Of a stretch of 64,000 nt of DNA, positions 1 to 11,359 are shown in pieces; positions within the stretch are counted from its first letter, which is position 1, and each line of letters starts with the position of its first letter. Both the position numbers and the translations under genes were made by a program. Below the pieces are notes generated by a model. That model searched no databases and had not been told where the DNA came from. It saw only the letters and a program-made list of their open reading frames with translations. Where the stretch lies: NCBI RefSeq assembly GCF_030253575.1, contig NC_080562.1:30893852-30957851 (forward strand), read 5' to 3'. Source of the DNA: Rhododendron vialii (taxonomy: Eukaryota; Streptophyta; Magnoliopsida; Ericales; Ericaceae).

Positions 1-930
1 TGAATCAAGAATTTCCATTCAAATGCCTTTCCTGTTATGGTGTTGAGGAAAGTGGTAGGGTGGGCATGTTTAAGGAGCATGTTGTTCCTTTGAAGCCAAA
101 TATGAACAAAGAGTAAGAGGAAAAAGGACACACCATGGAACTCCAGAGCTATGGATGATATGGGTCAAGCAGTTAATTTTAATCCACATTGATCAATGTC
201 GGAATGGAAAGTTGGAAGGAGAAGGGATGGGACAGAGAGGGAATCTCAGTGCTTTGCAGCCACTGGACAATCCCTGAGGCAGTGAAGAGCAAATTCTTCA
301 AAGAGATGGCAGCAGGGGCAAACGTTGGAGTTGAAGATATTTGTGGAGCAAGGTATCAGGAGTGTTCAGCCTCTGATGAATGGAAGCCAGATAAAGTGTT
401 GGATTCTCGGATTTGAGGAAATACGCCACGCCCACCTCCAATCGGTAAGGGGTCTAGATAAGGGGAATGGTTTAGAAGTAAGATAAGCTGAGGAGTTGGA
501 CAATTTACCCGAACAAGAAGGTTTCCAGAAGAGGCTATCGGGAGAGTGAGCATTGAGAGATAGTGCATTGGATGGTGCTAGGAAAAACGAAGGAGGCAAC
601 ACTAAAGTTCCACTCATTGTTGATCTAACAGTCCCTGACGGAGAGTTTGTGGTCAGAGGGGAGAAGCAGGCCTGCAATAAGGCTCCTAAGTGTTCCCGTT
701 TCAAGCCAGCGATCAAACCAAAAGGAAGTAGAGGTCCCATCTCCAACACGGAGCCTGGTGTTATCCGTGAAGATAGGAAGTGCTTTGGAAGCGGCCCGAA
801 TAGTTGTGGATGGGCGAGAATGCTTAAAGGAATTGATGTTGTACTTGCTTCTCAAAACTCTAGCCCAAAGGGCTTTGTCATTGGTTTGCTGCTCAAAGGT
901 AGTGTAGTCAGTCAATGCAATATGTCATGG
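1..930 (-). mobile_element. LINE (L1-type) ORF2 C-terminal remnant
   Basis: On the minus strand, about 625-915 encodes a peptide with the motif order seen just after the reverse transcriptase of plant L1 LINEs: an LWARVLRSKY block, then RVGDGTSTSFWFDRWL, then a stretch ending in SDHKLSVRDC. The similarity continues in another frame at 366-749, where a zf-RVT-like FWKPSCSGKLSNSSAYL segment is visible. It continues again to the window edge, where a WLQRNN-like C-terminal piece sits near 60-120. The frame changes along the element, so it is a decayed coding remnant. No poly(A) tail or target duplication is visible because the element runs off the window. It is not a host gene. Confidence 0.75.
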
Positions 931-1368
931 GGAAATGATTTTAACATTCCCCTGTTATCTATTGGCACACCTCTTTTTTTTTGTTTTTATTCAAGTGATA
1001 ATACCAATTTGCCCTTCAAATGGAAAAAGTGTTTCAGGAGGAAAGGGTAATCTAGTCATTTCACCTGAGTAAAAAAACAAAAAAGGGAGTGCAAATAGAT
1101 AAAAGGAGAATGTGAAAATCATTCCCCCATGTCATGGCACTAAAATAAATAGTCGTGGCATTAACGTACGCCACCCTTTGCACGTAAGTATTACAACAAT
1201 AATAGTGGTCTCTATTTATACAAAAATCCCCATCAAGCCAATGAGCCCAAGGAATCTAAAGACTCCCGAGACTTCTTTCTATCTCCAATTCCACAACTAG
1301 ATTACACACAAGACTAATAACACAAGGCTAAGTTACATAAATGATCGACTGTCCAAATCTCCCCCCTA
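931..1368. other. Intergenic, distal 3' flank of ankyrin gene A
   Basis: No gene is seen. From about 1285 the sequence matches the flanks downstream of genes B, C and E: a block beginning TTCCACAACTAGATTACACA and ending in ACACAAGGCTA recurs near 9010, 19930 and 37885. It is therefore part of the duplication unit rather than unique DNA. Confidence 0.6.
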
Positions 1369-1460
1369 CTTCTATCTCAAATTCCTTCTCTACCACACGA
1401 TCTGCTTTTCGACACTGACCGTGCGGTGGGGAAGAGATTCGAAGCAAAAGGACGAGATAG
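1369..1460. repeat. Imperfect inverted repeat in the 3' flank of gene A
   Basis: Two arms of about 35-40 bases face each other around a short loop. The left arm holds ACCACACGATC and the right arm GACCGTGCGGTGG followed by AAGCAAAAGGAC. The block lies about 60 bases downstream of the stop codon of gene A, so it could lie in the 3' UTR. The same arrangement is present after genes B, C and E. Confidence 0.55.
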
Positions 1461-1521
1461 ATCAGGGACAGAGGATCCTGCGACATGGATGGACTTCGTT
1501 AATCTTCATGGATGGACTTCG

Positions 1522-4500
1522 TTAATCTTCATTTTCATCACGTTCGGTATTGCTTCCAAATGCATATAGTAGGAGAAGAAACGGAAAGCATGAGAGTCGG
1601 CGAAAGATGCGGCAGTTGGATGAACCCAAAAAGCAGAGGGGCATAAAGAGTGCTGCAAGCACGATAAGAACGTTGGAGCCCATAACCAGCATAACATTTC
1701 CAAGCCAATTATTGAGTTCGCTCACCACAAGGTAAACACCCGCCATGAAAGCTATGGACATCATGGCAAGTGCAATCGCCAGAAGTGGCACCGCCAATTT
1801 CAAGGCAACGTGCATCGAACTGGTATCACCCAGCTGTGCCCATATGAGTGTGACAGTGACTATGATGGAGCTGTACATAGCTACGGTATCACAAATCACG
1901 AATTCCTGAAACTTCACTTTTGCTAGCATGGTTGCCATGCCTAGGTTCGGGTTGGAATTGTTGTAGCCACCAGGGACAGTGAAACCAGCGGTGAAAGTTA
2001 CAGCCGCGACTAGTGTTGCCACCAGTAGAACTACATTGACCTTGTCCTTGTAATTTTCTATTTCGGAATTTTGCCCAGCACTTGAGGTTTTCTCAGTTTT
2101 GGAAAAATCAGTGTGCAGAGATCGCGGTGCACCAGCAACTCTCAAGGCCATCCATGTCAGTCGCTGCAAAATATAACGATGGTGATTTTACTCCAGAAAC
2201 AGTCACGACTTGTGACACACTCCCACCATCAGGGCAGGCTCAACGGAATTGAAGCCAACAATCTAAGATAGGCCTTTTCACTTTTGCTACAATTCTTGCA
2301 AACTTCCTCTTCGAAGTTCTTTTTCTAGCTTTTTGTGATGCAAATCAATATGTAGATACTAGTAACAGTTTTTATACAATTTACCGTAAAGGGCGGTAAA
2401 GCTATTCCATTTTATCTTCTTTTTTGACTAGGGAAAAGTTTATTCTATTTTCGGCCTTCTTCTCTAATTGGGTCCCTTCAGTGTATAATCCATTTCCAAA
2501 CTACAGTACCACATACTAAGTCTATACAAAATTGGGATCCGCTTGAAATTAGGGCCTAAAGCACAAGCTTTAACATAGAGTAAGCCTACCCACCGTTGGA
2601 CCCGGTGGCGGAGTCAGGAATTTCATTCAAATGGGGCAACTCTTTACAATCAACCAATGATCATTCTTGCAATTCCGCAATTGATTGTTCGACTTTTATT
2701 TTGAAAAGCTAGAAAATGAATTGGATGGACTAAACATGTCAAACAAAGTAACAATTTGCAATTTGCCTCCTTGAAACAAGCATTTAATTCTTTAAGGCGT
2801 CCATTGATTTGGTTGAAAATATGCAACGGTAAGCTCTATGCCCAAAATTTCCAATTTCTCTAACATTTTTGAGTAAGAGTACCCAAAAAAAAAGTACAGG
2901 GGATAAAATACCAGGGGGGCACGTGACCCCCCCCCCCCCCCGGGCCTATGCTTGCTTCGCCCTTGGTTGGACCCAAACTCATGGAAGTGTTCTACGCACT
3001 TTTATGCATTTGGTTTCTGCGCATTTGTTATATCTTCAGCGTACTTGTATATAGAACATACCTTCTGAAAGGATGCCCTTATTTCCATATATTCCTCAGC
3101 AATGTCCAGCGCTGTTAATCCATCGTTGTTTCCGAGCTCTAGGTCGACCCGCTCATCCCATGTTAGAGCTCTAACAATCCTTGGATGCCCACAAATGGTG
3201 GCAACATGTAAAGGCGTATTTCCATCATCATCCTTCTCATTTAAGAGTTTTTCCAGCTCTGGTAGTTTGAGCATAGAACTAACTGCTTTGTCATTTCCAC
3301 TCTTGGCTGCAACATGAAAGACATTCTGACCTTGCAAAGTGAGCAATTCCCTTGAATCGGGGCAATGCTGGAGCATCCCTTGGATTATGTCAACATGGCC
3401 TTTGCTCGACGCTGTGTGAATAGGAAAGAGACCGCGTTTGTCCCTTTGGTAAGCGGCAGCACAGAATTTGCTTAGCAGGAAATTGACCCCTTCAAGAAAA
3501 CCTATAGATGCAGAAAAGTGAAGTGAATTTCTCCCCTCCTCGTCACATCTCAAGTGGAAGGAGGACTGGTCCTTTTCCCACAATATTCTTAGGACATCTG
3601 TGTATATTTGTGAAAGAAAGGTAGAGTTAGGACCGAAACAAGATGTTGCCAATGAAGGTAAAGTCAAGGATGCAATTTAGAAATCATTTAAGAGGGAAAA
3701 AAGGCAGATTTCCAGCTAGAAGATAGGAAAAGAAAATGCAAAATGCAACAAGTATGCATAAAATATTTTGCATTGACGATCATTTGTGACGTGTGTGATC
3801 AATTTTGGGAAAGGATAGTTGTATTTGATGCTTTAAAACTTCTTCCTCAAGCTTGAAATAGGAGAACCATTTCTACAAGTTTTATTTCAAAATACGAGCT
3901 TTACGAACAATACCATTTCTACAAGTTATATTTTGGTAGATGCCTCAATGCAAGAGTGTCTTCTATCATTTATGAGGGAAGGTGGAACTGGCCTAGGTTG
4001 AGAAACTCAGTTATCCAGGAGATTCTGAACTTAACTCCTCTGGATTTGGTTCCCCATTTTGATGAGGAGGACAAGGTAATTTGGCTTCCTTCTAAGTCTG
4101 GGATGTACACCTCCAAAACAGCTTGGGAGGCTATTAGAACTCCGAGACCAACTGTGTTCCCTGGGCTCATCTGGTGTGGTTCCCTCACAAGATAGATTGG
4201 CTGCTTGGGGTGTTATTGTGGAAGACAGTTGTGTTCTTCGGTCTGATGGTTTGAGTCATGTTAAAGGATCCAACTCTCATGTTAAAGGATCCAACTCAAT
4301 ACCAATTGGCAATGAGTGAGGAGGCCGCCTAGGCTCATATACTAGTTTTGGAGGAGATAATTAACCGATGTGGGACAAACTTCAACAAAACCCTGCACGT
4401 GCGACCCACTACAAACAACGGTGCACTTATTGCACAAACGACGGGGAACAAATACTCTGAAACTCTAGCTCTGATACCATGTTAAAGCATTCAACTCAAT

Positions 4501-5483
4501 ACGAATTGACAATGATTGGAGAGGCCACCCAAGCTCATATACTAGTTTTGGAAAAAATAATTAACCGATGTGGGACAAACTCCAACAAGTCCCATAAACA
4601 CCTTTTCTTTGAGTGCCACCTCTTGTCCTCTATGTTGAGATACTTTATGCAAAAGTGTTGGTATAGCAATGCTCCTATGTAGTGGGATATTATCCTGGAT
4701 TGGATGTCTGGCCATGCAAGGGGTAAATCAAACTCTAATATTGTTCTCAGGCTTGTGTTTTCAACCATTGTTTACCACCTATGGAGGGAGAGGAATAGCA
4801 GGGGTTTTCAGCATATGAGAAGGCCTGTTGAAGCTGTCATTTTGGCCATTGAAGGAGATATTAGGGCAGGCCTCATGGGATGGAAGAAGTTGCCTTGCAC
4901 TGCAGAAATACTAGGCTATGTGCTATCTGGAATCTTCCCAGTAAATGTCTGATTCATTAGTTTTAGCGTATTAGGCCTGTCTTTCATTGTATTCTTTCTA
5001 TAGGCTTTCAAGGATCCTCCCTTGGCCTTTTTTTTCTTGGTAGTGTTCTTTAATGCAGAATTAGTTTAGCCAAAATATATATATATTCGAACAGGGCGAT
5101 TCCGGGGATCCATAAAAAAACCTCTAAAAAAACCTTCCAAATCTTAATTTCATAGTTTCCGATCAAATTTTGATGATCCGAGCCGCTCAATGTGTTCAAA
5201 ACGTGATTTTAAGGGTGCAATTGGTAAAAAAAATAACCGGAAGGGCTTGATTTGAGCAGTTTTTCATTGAATCGTTAAATAAAGTTCAATAAAAAACTGT
5301 TCGGATGAATCTTCCCGGTCATTTTTTTGCTGATTTTCCATGGGTACCCTTAAAATCATGTTCTGATTACATTGAGCGGCTCGGATCATCACAATTCGAT
5401 CGGAAACTTGGGAGAGTGTTTTTAGAGATTTTTTTAAGAGTCTCCGGAACCGGCCCGATATTTTTGAACGAGATATATTTTCT

Positions 5484-5521
<38 letters not shown>

Positions 5522-6309
5522 CAAGAAAACAGAACAGGAATATAATTTCACACACGGATCAAAAAGAAAAAAGAATATAATTTCACACACACACATAGAG
5601 GGATGGAACACATAATTCGTTAATTACCTATGTTCTTTCCAAGGAGAGCAGCATGAACTGCTGACTTGTTTCTGAACCTCCCTTCGACACTGCAATTCGC
5701 AACAGGATTATCCACAAGCAGCATAGCAAGGTCAACAAAACCAGCCTCTGCTGCCAGATACAGCACAGACTTCCCTTCCTTATTAACCGAGTATGATGTG
5801 TTTGGGTTCCTATCAATAAGAATCCTAGCCACCTTCTCATGACGATGCCCTAACGCCTCATGCAATGCAGTATTACCCTCTTCATTCTCCAATTCCAGAA
5901 CACCTCCTCTCAAAGCACAACTGGTAAGTAGAGTGACAAGCAACAAGTCACCTGCTCTTGCTGCAATGTGGAGTGGAGTGTCGCCTTTAGAGTTCTTTTC
6001 AGCAACATAGAATGGTAAGTCCTTGCAAAGGAGCTTAACGATCTCGTAGTGTCCACAGCTTGTTGCAATATGCAGAACTGTGTTTTTCTGAGGACCTAGT
6101 TGGACACAGCCGGCCAATGAGTGATATTGCCTATCTAGTGTGCCATGTTCCATCGCTTTTATGAAATCAAGAATATCACCCTCTGTAGTTGCTCTGTACA
6201 GTTCGGGGTCCATGGACTCGGCCGTCCCATAGCTCTCCTCTTCCTCTTCCTCTTCCTCTTCCTCTCCCTCTCCCTCCTCTGCCAAACCAGGATTTTTGGG
6301 CACTGACAT
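1522..6309 (-). CDS. Ankyrin-repeat/PGG-domain membrane protein (ACD6/ITN1-like), gene A
   Basis: Three exons on the minus strand: 6309-5628, 3597-3062 and 2163-1522. The donors are GTAATT and GTATGT, the acceptors are AG, and the frame is open throughout, giving 619 residues. The start is set at MSVPKNPG because paralogues C and E begin there; an upstream in-frame Met is less likely. An acidic N-terminus with a run of about ten Glu is followed by roughly eight to nine ankyrin repeats (residues about 70-395; typical KNTVLHIATSCGHYEIVKLL and GDTPLHIAARAGD units). A PGG domain with four hydrophobic segments follows (PGG at 470-472). In the family, ankyrins face the cytosol and the C-terminus spans the plasma membrane or ER; ACD6 controls salicylate-linked defence and cell death, ITN1 salt/ABA responses. 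Which role applies is not shown here. Intron 1 is swollen by nested LINE, TRIM and foldback insertions. Confidence 0.88.
2604..2966. mobile_element. hAT-like MITE in gene A intron 2
   Basis: A 363-bp insertion is bounded by an exact 8-bp direct repeat, TTGGACCC, at 2596-2603 and 2967-2974. The ends are weakly inverted: GGTGGCGGAGTCAGG at the left, complementary to CTTCGCCCTTGG at the right. An 8-bp target duplication is typical of hAT elements. It contains a C homopolymer at about 2928-2942 and no coding sequence. Confidence 0.6.
3938..5075 (+). mobile_element. LINE ORF2 C-terminal remnant in gene A intron 1
   Basis: The plus strand at 3956-4190 encodes a zf-RVT-like segment (VIWLPSKSGMYTSKTAWEAI, followed by LIWCG). 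After an intervening TRIM insertion, 4590-4950 continues with KHLFFECHLL and YHLWRERNSRGF, the usual C-terminus of plant L1-type LINEs. It lies antisense to gene A, inside intron 1 (3598-5627). In-frame stops and the insertion show that it is dead. The AT-rich stretch near 5065-5080 may mark its 3' end. Confidence 0.7.
4259..4587 (-). mobile_element. TRIM (miniature LTR retroelement) nested in the LINE
   Basis: Two direct repeats of 108 bp (4280-4387 and 4480-4587) begin TGTTAAAG and end CTTCAACA/CTCCAACA on the plus strand. The inner junction at 4466-4479 reads AGCTCTGATACCAT, which on the minus strand is the tRNA-Met primer-binding site directly after the LTR. The left LTR has an extra copy of about 21 bp of its end. 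The flanks AGTCA and AGTCC resemble a 5-bp target duplication. It has no coding capacity. The LTRs differ at a number of positions, so it is an older copy, and it postdates the LINE fragment that it interrupts. Confidence 0.7.
5088..5480. mobile_element. Foldback MITE in gene A intron 1
   Basis: The whole interval is close to a palindrome, with arms of about 190 bp and almost no loop. The left arm carries GATGATCCGAGCCGCTCAAT (about 5172-5191) and the right arm carries its complement GAGCGGCTCGGATCATC (about 5375-5391). No coding sequence is convincing. The shared core ATCCGAGCCG also occurs in the foldback elements at 48.6 kb and 62.4 kb. A G homopolymer of about 31 bases (5487-5517) follows directly. 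Confidence 0.65.
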
Positions 6310-6989
6310 TTTCTCAAATGATTCACTTATCCGAATCTTACGTTTATATTTCAAATCTATAGAAAAAAAAGACTTTCTTGCGTGTCTTCCTTCCGTTCAA
6401 CTTGCTAACACTGACTAGATTGCTTGCCTGAGTAAACATCTGCTCCTTTAAAAAAAGAAACTTTCTTATCTTTCTATCCTTATCTATGGGCCCAAGTAAT
6501 TGCTAGTCTTTTAGAATGGTAAAATCAACTTGAATCTGGAGTATGAGTCCAAATTCTGGTTTTGGACTTTCGAAGGAAACCATGACAAGCAATGTTCCTG
6601 TCGGCCTCTTTGATATAGCTAACAAATACTCCAACAGCTAGTACAGTATATGATTATGTGATTGGATTACAGAGATATTGGATCTTTCATGACCCCCTCA
6701 AGTCTTGTGGAGATAATATTTTTTGCTGGTTATACCATAAAAAAAGTGCCAAGACAAGAATATACTCGAGTATCTACTGAGAAACATCTAAAGTACAAGG
6801 TGTTTGTCCAAAGAAAAGGGCATAGTCAATAGACACGTATGGCCGCTTTGGTGATTACTTGGATGCGGCTAGAAAAGGAAGTTTACAATGGGTCATATTG
6901 AAATGTCATTCGTTTACAATGAATGGCCCCTTCTTCTGTTAAAATTAGGTTTTGCACTTAGAGATTTTTTGACACGCGATCTCCTCCTC

Positions 6990-7041
<52 letters not shown>

Positions 7042-9080
7042 GGATCGAAACCCTAAAACCCAGAAGATCGAATCCCTAGAAATTTGGGTTTGGAGAAGGA
7101 GAAAAAAGATGAGTGGGGGAGGAGATGAGATGGGCGATGAGTTTGTAGCTGAATCACGGTTTGGAGATGGGAGATGGGTTTGTAAATGAGAGAGAGAAAG
7201 AGAGAGAGAGGTAGAGAGAGAATTAGGGTTGACTGATGGAGTAGCAGAGTTTTAAGGGGTATAAATACAGTTACCTCTTTTCCGTCCAAAATGTTAGACA
7301 TTTCTTAATTAATTTAGACGGAGCAAGTGTAGTTGATGGAGAATGAAAGTTGAGGGGGCGAGGATGACAAATTTTTTAGTTGAGGAGGTGATGTCGATAA
7401 AACATGATGGTTGATGGGGTATCCTTGGAATTAAGACCATATTCACTTCCTTATTTTTCTGGCTAATTATCTCACTCAAAGACTCCTCACAGGAAATGGT
7501 GAACCAGTTATACCTTTATGCTAAATTCAGTCTCCAAATAGCGTTTCTGCAGAGTTTTTCCGGTTAAATAAGGGTTCCTCAAAAGATTCCATTTACACCC
7601 AGATAGTATCTCATAGGTACCATTATTTCTTGGTTGTGTTTTGCTTTCTTTAAATTTTGTTAAGCTAAAGGGGTAATTTCTTCAAATTATCGTCTGATTT
7701 CAGCACATTTGGTTTTGGCAACCAACGTGTTATTCACATGCATAGGCAAATTTAGCCCAAATTTTACTAACTATATGAGAAGGGTGAGGGAAGAGGATTT
7801 GACAATAATAGGATGAATTTGGGAAATTGGGAGTGGTGTGTGTGATTTTTTTCCCCATGATTTTTGCTCTGTTTAGGCATTAGATACTCTCTCTAGGCAT
7901 AAATATAGTAGTTATACTCTTTTTTCCCATAAGTATGTATCAAGTTGTTTTAAAGAAAATAGAGAATTTGCAATGATTTTGTAGGTCGATGGCGTTCAAA
8001 GGCTAGCTAAGGGTAATGTTGGCATTTTTATTTGTCAATCACCCATTTCCGATCGGTGCTTTTTGTTAGAAAAAGTAAGGAAGGCCAGTGCTATTTCAAA
8101 AATCTTAGAGGTTTCTATATTTATCAGAAACCTCAGGGGAGGTCGGTGAAATTTACACTAAAAAATATGGAGACTACATGATTTTTTTACTACATCAATT
8201 TGATAGTGTATCTATTGCACTAGTTCAACATAATGTGCATGATTGCGGATAAAAATAAATAAATAAATAATGTGCATGATTTCAACACAATAAATACTTA
8301 GAATATAGTTGTATAAGTACAATAGGCGAAAAGTATTCAATAGAAAGATTCTTCCGTCTATTAAGAAAATCATGAATAATTGTACAATACAAAATTTTTA
8401 GAATCATCAAGAGTGGATATAACATGTTTAGTGTACATAAAATCACCACCAAACTCCAATGTAGGACACAAATATTATTGGTTTTCAACTTGAAAATTAT
8501 TACAGTAAGTTTGAACTTTGAACAGTAGAGTTTGAGTTTTGGATAAAAAAACATTAACATTATCTACTTTGGCTTTGAACCATTTTATATCTACGGATAT
8601 ATTACTAATGACACAATTAAATCGGGCTTCCACGGGCTAAATTCTTCAGGCAGGGGTGGGCTTCGGGTAGGGTTAGGCTTCGAAAACCTCGAGCCCAAGC
8701 CTTGCCCATTGAGATTGGGTGGACTTGAGGCTGGGTTAAATCTCAACGGGTTCGGGTGAGCTTTAGGTCATTGAGCCAAATTTACAACCGTAGGTAACAT
8801 GTACATCGTCTTCTCTACAACAGTCATCACACATGCATATGCTCCCTCTTCCTTCTAATTTTCTAATTTAGAAGTAAGTACTAACAATTATAATGGTCTA
8901 TTTGCACAAATCCTCGTCATACGACTTTTTAATTTCAACACAAGTCTCTTTGCGCCAGCTAGATACCATGCATCAGACCAACAGTTCATTGGTCCCAATA
9001 CACTTATTGTACGACTAGATTATTCACAAGACATTAACACAAGGCTAGTTGTAGATGAATAAACATCCAAATCCCACGCG
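6310..9080. other. Intergenic A-B: upstream flank of gene A
   Basis: No supported gene. About 6480-6850 is alignable by eye with the upstream flanks of B (15.5-16.1 kb), C (23.5-24.0 kb) and E (41.6-42.1 kb); for example, the block TTTCAAAGGAAACCATGACA recurs with small changes. It therefore probably includes the promoter region carried in the duplication. A CT microsatellite lies at about 6995-7036. About 7460-7610 matches 42130-42290 upstream of E, including the empty site of the MULE found there. The rest (7.6-9.0 kb) is AT-rich with nothing recognisable. Confidence 0.5.
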
Positions 9081-9153
9081 TCTTCTATCTCAAATTCCTT
9101 CTCTTTCACACGATCAGCTCATGTGGTGGGGAAGAGATTTGGAATAAAAGGAC
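9081..9153. repeat. Inverted repeat in the 3' flank of gene B, shortened copy
   Basis: This is the counterpart of the blocks after genes A, C and E. The outer arms remain (TCTTCTATCTCAAATTCC and GATTTGGAATAAAAGGAC), but the centre is shorter, so the hairpin is reduced. Confidence 0.45.
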
Positions 9154-9190
9154 GGATTTGGAACAGAGGGTCCCGTGACATGAACGAACA

Positions 9191-11281
9191 TCATTCATCT
9201 TCCTTTTCATTACAATTAGTGTAGCATCCAAATGCATATAGTAGGAGACGAAACGGAAAGTATGAGAGTTGGCGAAAGACCCAGCGGTTGGATGAACTCA
9301 AAAGGCAGAGTGGGATGAAGAGTGCTGCTAGCACGATAACAACATTGGAGCCCATAACCAGAATAACCTTTCCAAGCCAAGTGAGTGTGCTCACGACAAG
9401 GTAAACACCTGCCATGAAAGCTATGGACATCATGGCTATCGAGATTCCCAGAAGTGGCACTGCCAATTTCAAGGCATCTTTCATCGAACAAAGGTCGTCA
9501 ACAAGCAGTGCCCATAAGAGGGTGACAATGACTATGATGGAGCTGTACATAGCTACAGTGTCGCAAATCATAAATTCCTGAAACTTCAATTTTGCTAGCA
9601 TAGTTGCCATGCCTTGGTCTGGATTGGAATTGTTGTAGCCACCGGGGACATTGAAACTAGCGGTGAAAGTTGCAGCCACGACTAGTGCTGCCACCACTAG
9701 AACTGCATTGACCTTGTCTTTGTAGTTTTCCATTTCTGAATTTTGACCGGCCCTAGAGGTTTTTCTAGTTTTGGAAACCTTTGCATGTGGAGATTGTGGA
9801 GCACCAGCTACTCTCAAGGCCATGCATGTCAGTCGCTGCAGAATAGCGTACCATTTACTATGAAGCAATCTTATGTGGACAAAAACCTAATGCAGAAACA
9901 ATCCAACTACACACACAACAATCCAACCCCAACACCATCCACAACCACTCACATATATGTGGGGCTCATACCTGTTGTGTTTGGATTGTTGTGTACCTAC
10001 ACTTTATCATGCAGAAAATTGCACATAACAGTTACATGTTCCCTCTGTCGGGCTGGCTCAAGGGAGACAATCCATGACAGGCCTTTTCACATTTGGTTAA
10101 AATCCTATAGAACTTTCTATTCGAAGTTATTTTTCCAGCTTTCTGAGATGCAAGATCGATCATTATATCTTAAGAATTAAGTTCTGCTAACAACTTGTAT
10201 GCAATTAATAGTAATGTACTCCATGTAATCAATTTTTGGACAATGGTTCTGCTGTTTTGGGCCTTATTTTTACAATGTGACCCTTTCGCCATATGTCAGT
10301 ATATACTCATATATCAAATTTATGCAGACTTTGGTGTCTTCCAAGAAATTGGGCCTAAATGTATTTTTTCAGTGTACTTCTGTATGGAACATACCTTTCG
10401 AGATGATGTCATTGGTTCCATATATTCCTCAGCAACGTCCAGTGCTGTTAACCCATCATGATTTTCGATGTCTAGGTTTACCCTCTTGTCCAATGATAGA
10501 GCGTCCACAATCCTTGGATGCCCCCAAATGGTGGCGATATGTAATGGCGTGTTTCCATCATGATCCTTCTCATTTAAGAGTTTCCCCAGCTCTGGCATTT
10601 TGAGCATAGAACCAACTGCTTTGACATTTCCACTCTTTGCTGCGACATGAAAGATATTCTGACCTTTTAAAGTGAGCAATTCCCTCGAATCTGGGCGATG
10701 CTGGAGCATCGCTTGGATTATGTCAACTTGGCCTTTGCTTGACGCTCTGTGAATAGGAAAGAGACCATATTTGTCCCTTTGGTAAACAGCATCACATAAT
10801 TTGCTTGCCAGGAAATTTACCCCTTCAAGAAAACCTAAAGATGCAGAACAGTGAAGAGCATTTCTCCCCTCCTTATCACATTTCAAGTGGAAGGAGGACT
10901 GGTCCTTTTCCCACAATATCCTTAGGACATCTGAATATAATTCTCAAAGAAAGCTAGTATTAGGACTTAGGACTAACAATGAAAATGTTTCCAATGAAGG
11001 TGAAGTCAAGGATGCAAATTAGAAACCATTTCAGAGGGGAAAATGACAGATTCCCAGTTAGCAGATGAGAAAAAGAATGCAAAATGCAACAAGTCAAGTA
11101 TGTAGAATATTTTGCATTAACCCTTTGCAGCAGCTCGGAATGTCTCTCCCCTCTCTACTCTATGGTGAAGTTGGCGACATGGCAAGATAAGAGAGGTCCA
11201 AAATATAGGCCATGAAGATATCATACTCTTTAGATTATATTCCAAGCATATCCAATCAAATCAGGACTCTTTTCAAGTACC

Positions 11282-11359
<78 letters not shown>

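Noticed and set aside
5264-5611. Open frames with poly-Gly or poly-Pro near the G homopolymer
   Set aside because: A homopolymer artefact inside and beside a palindromic MITE.
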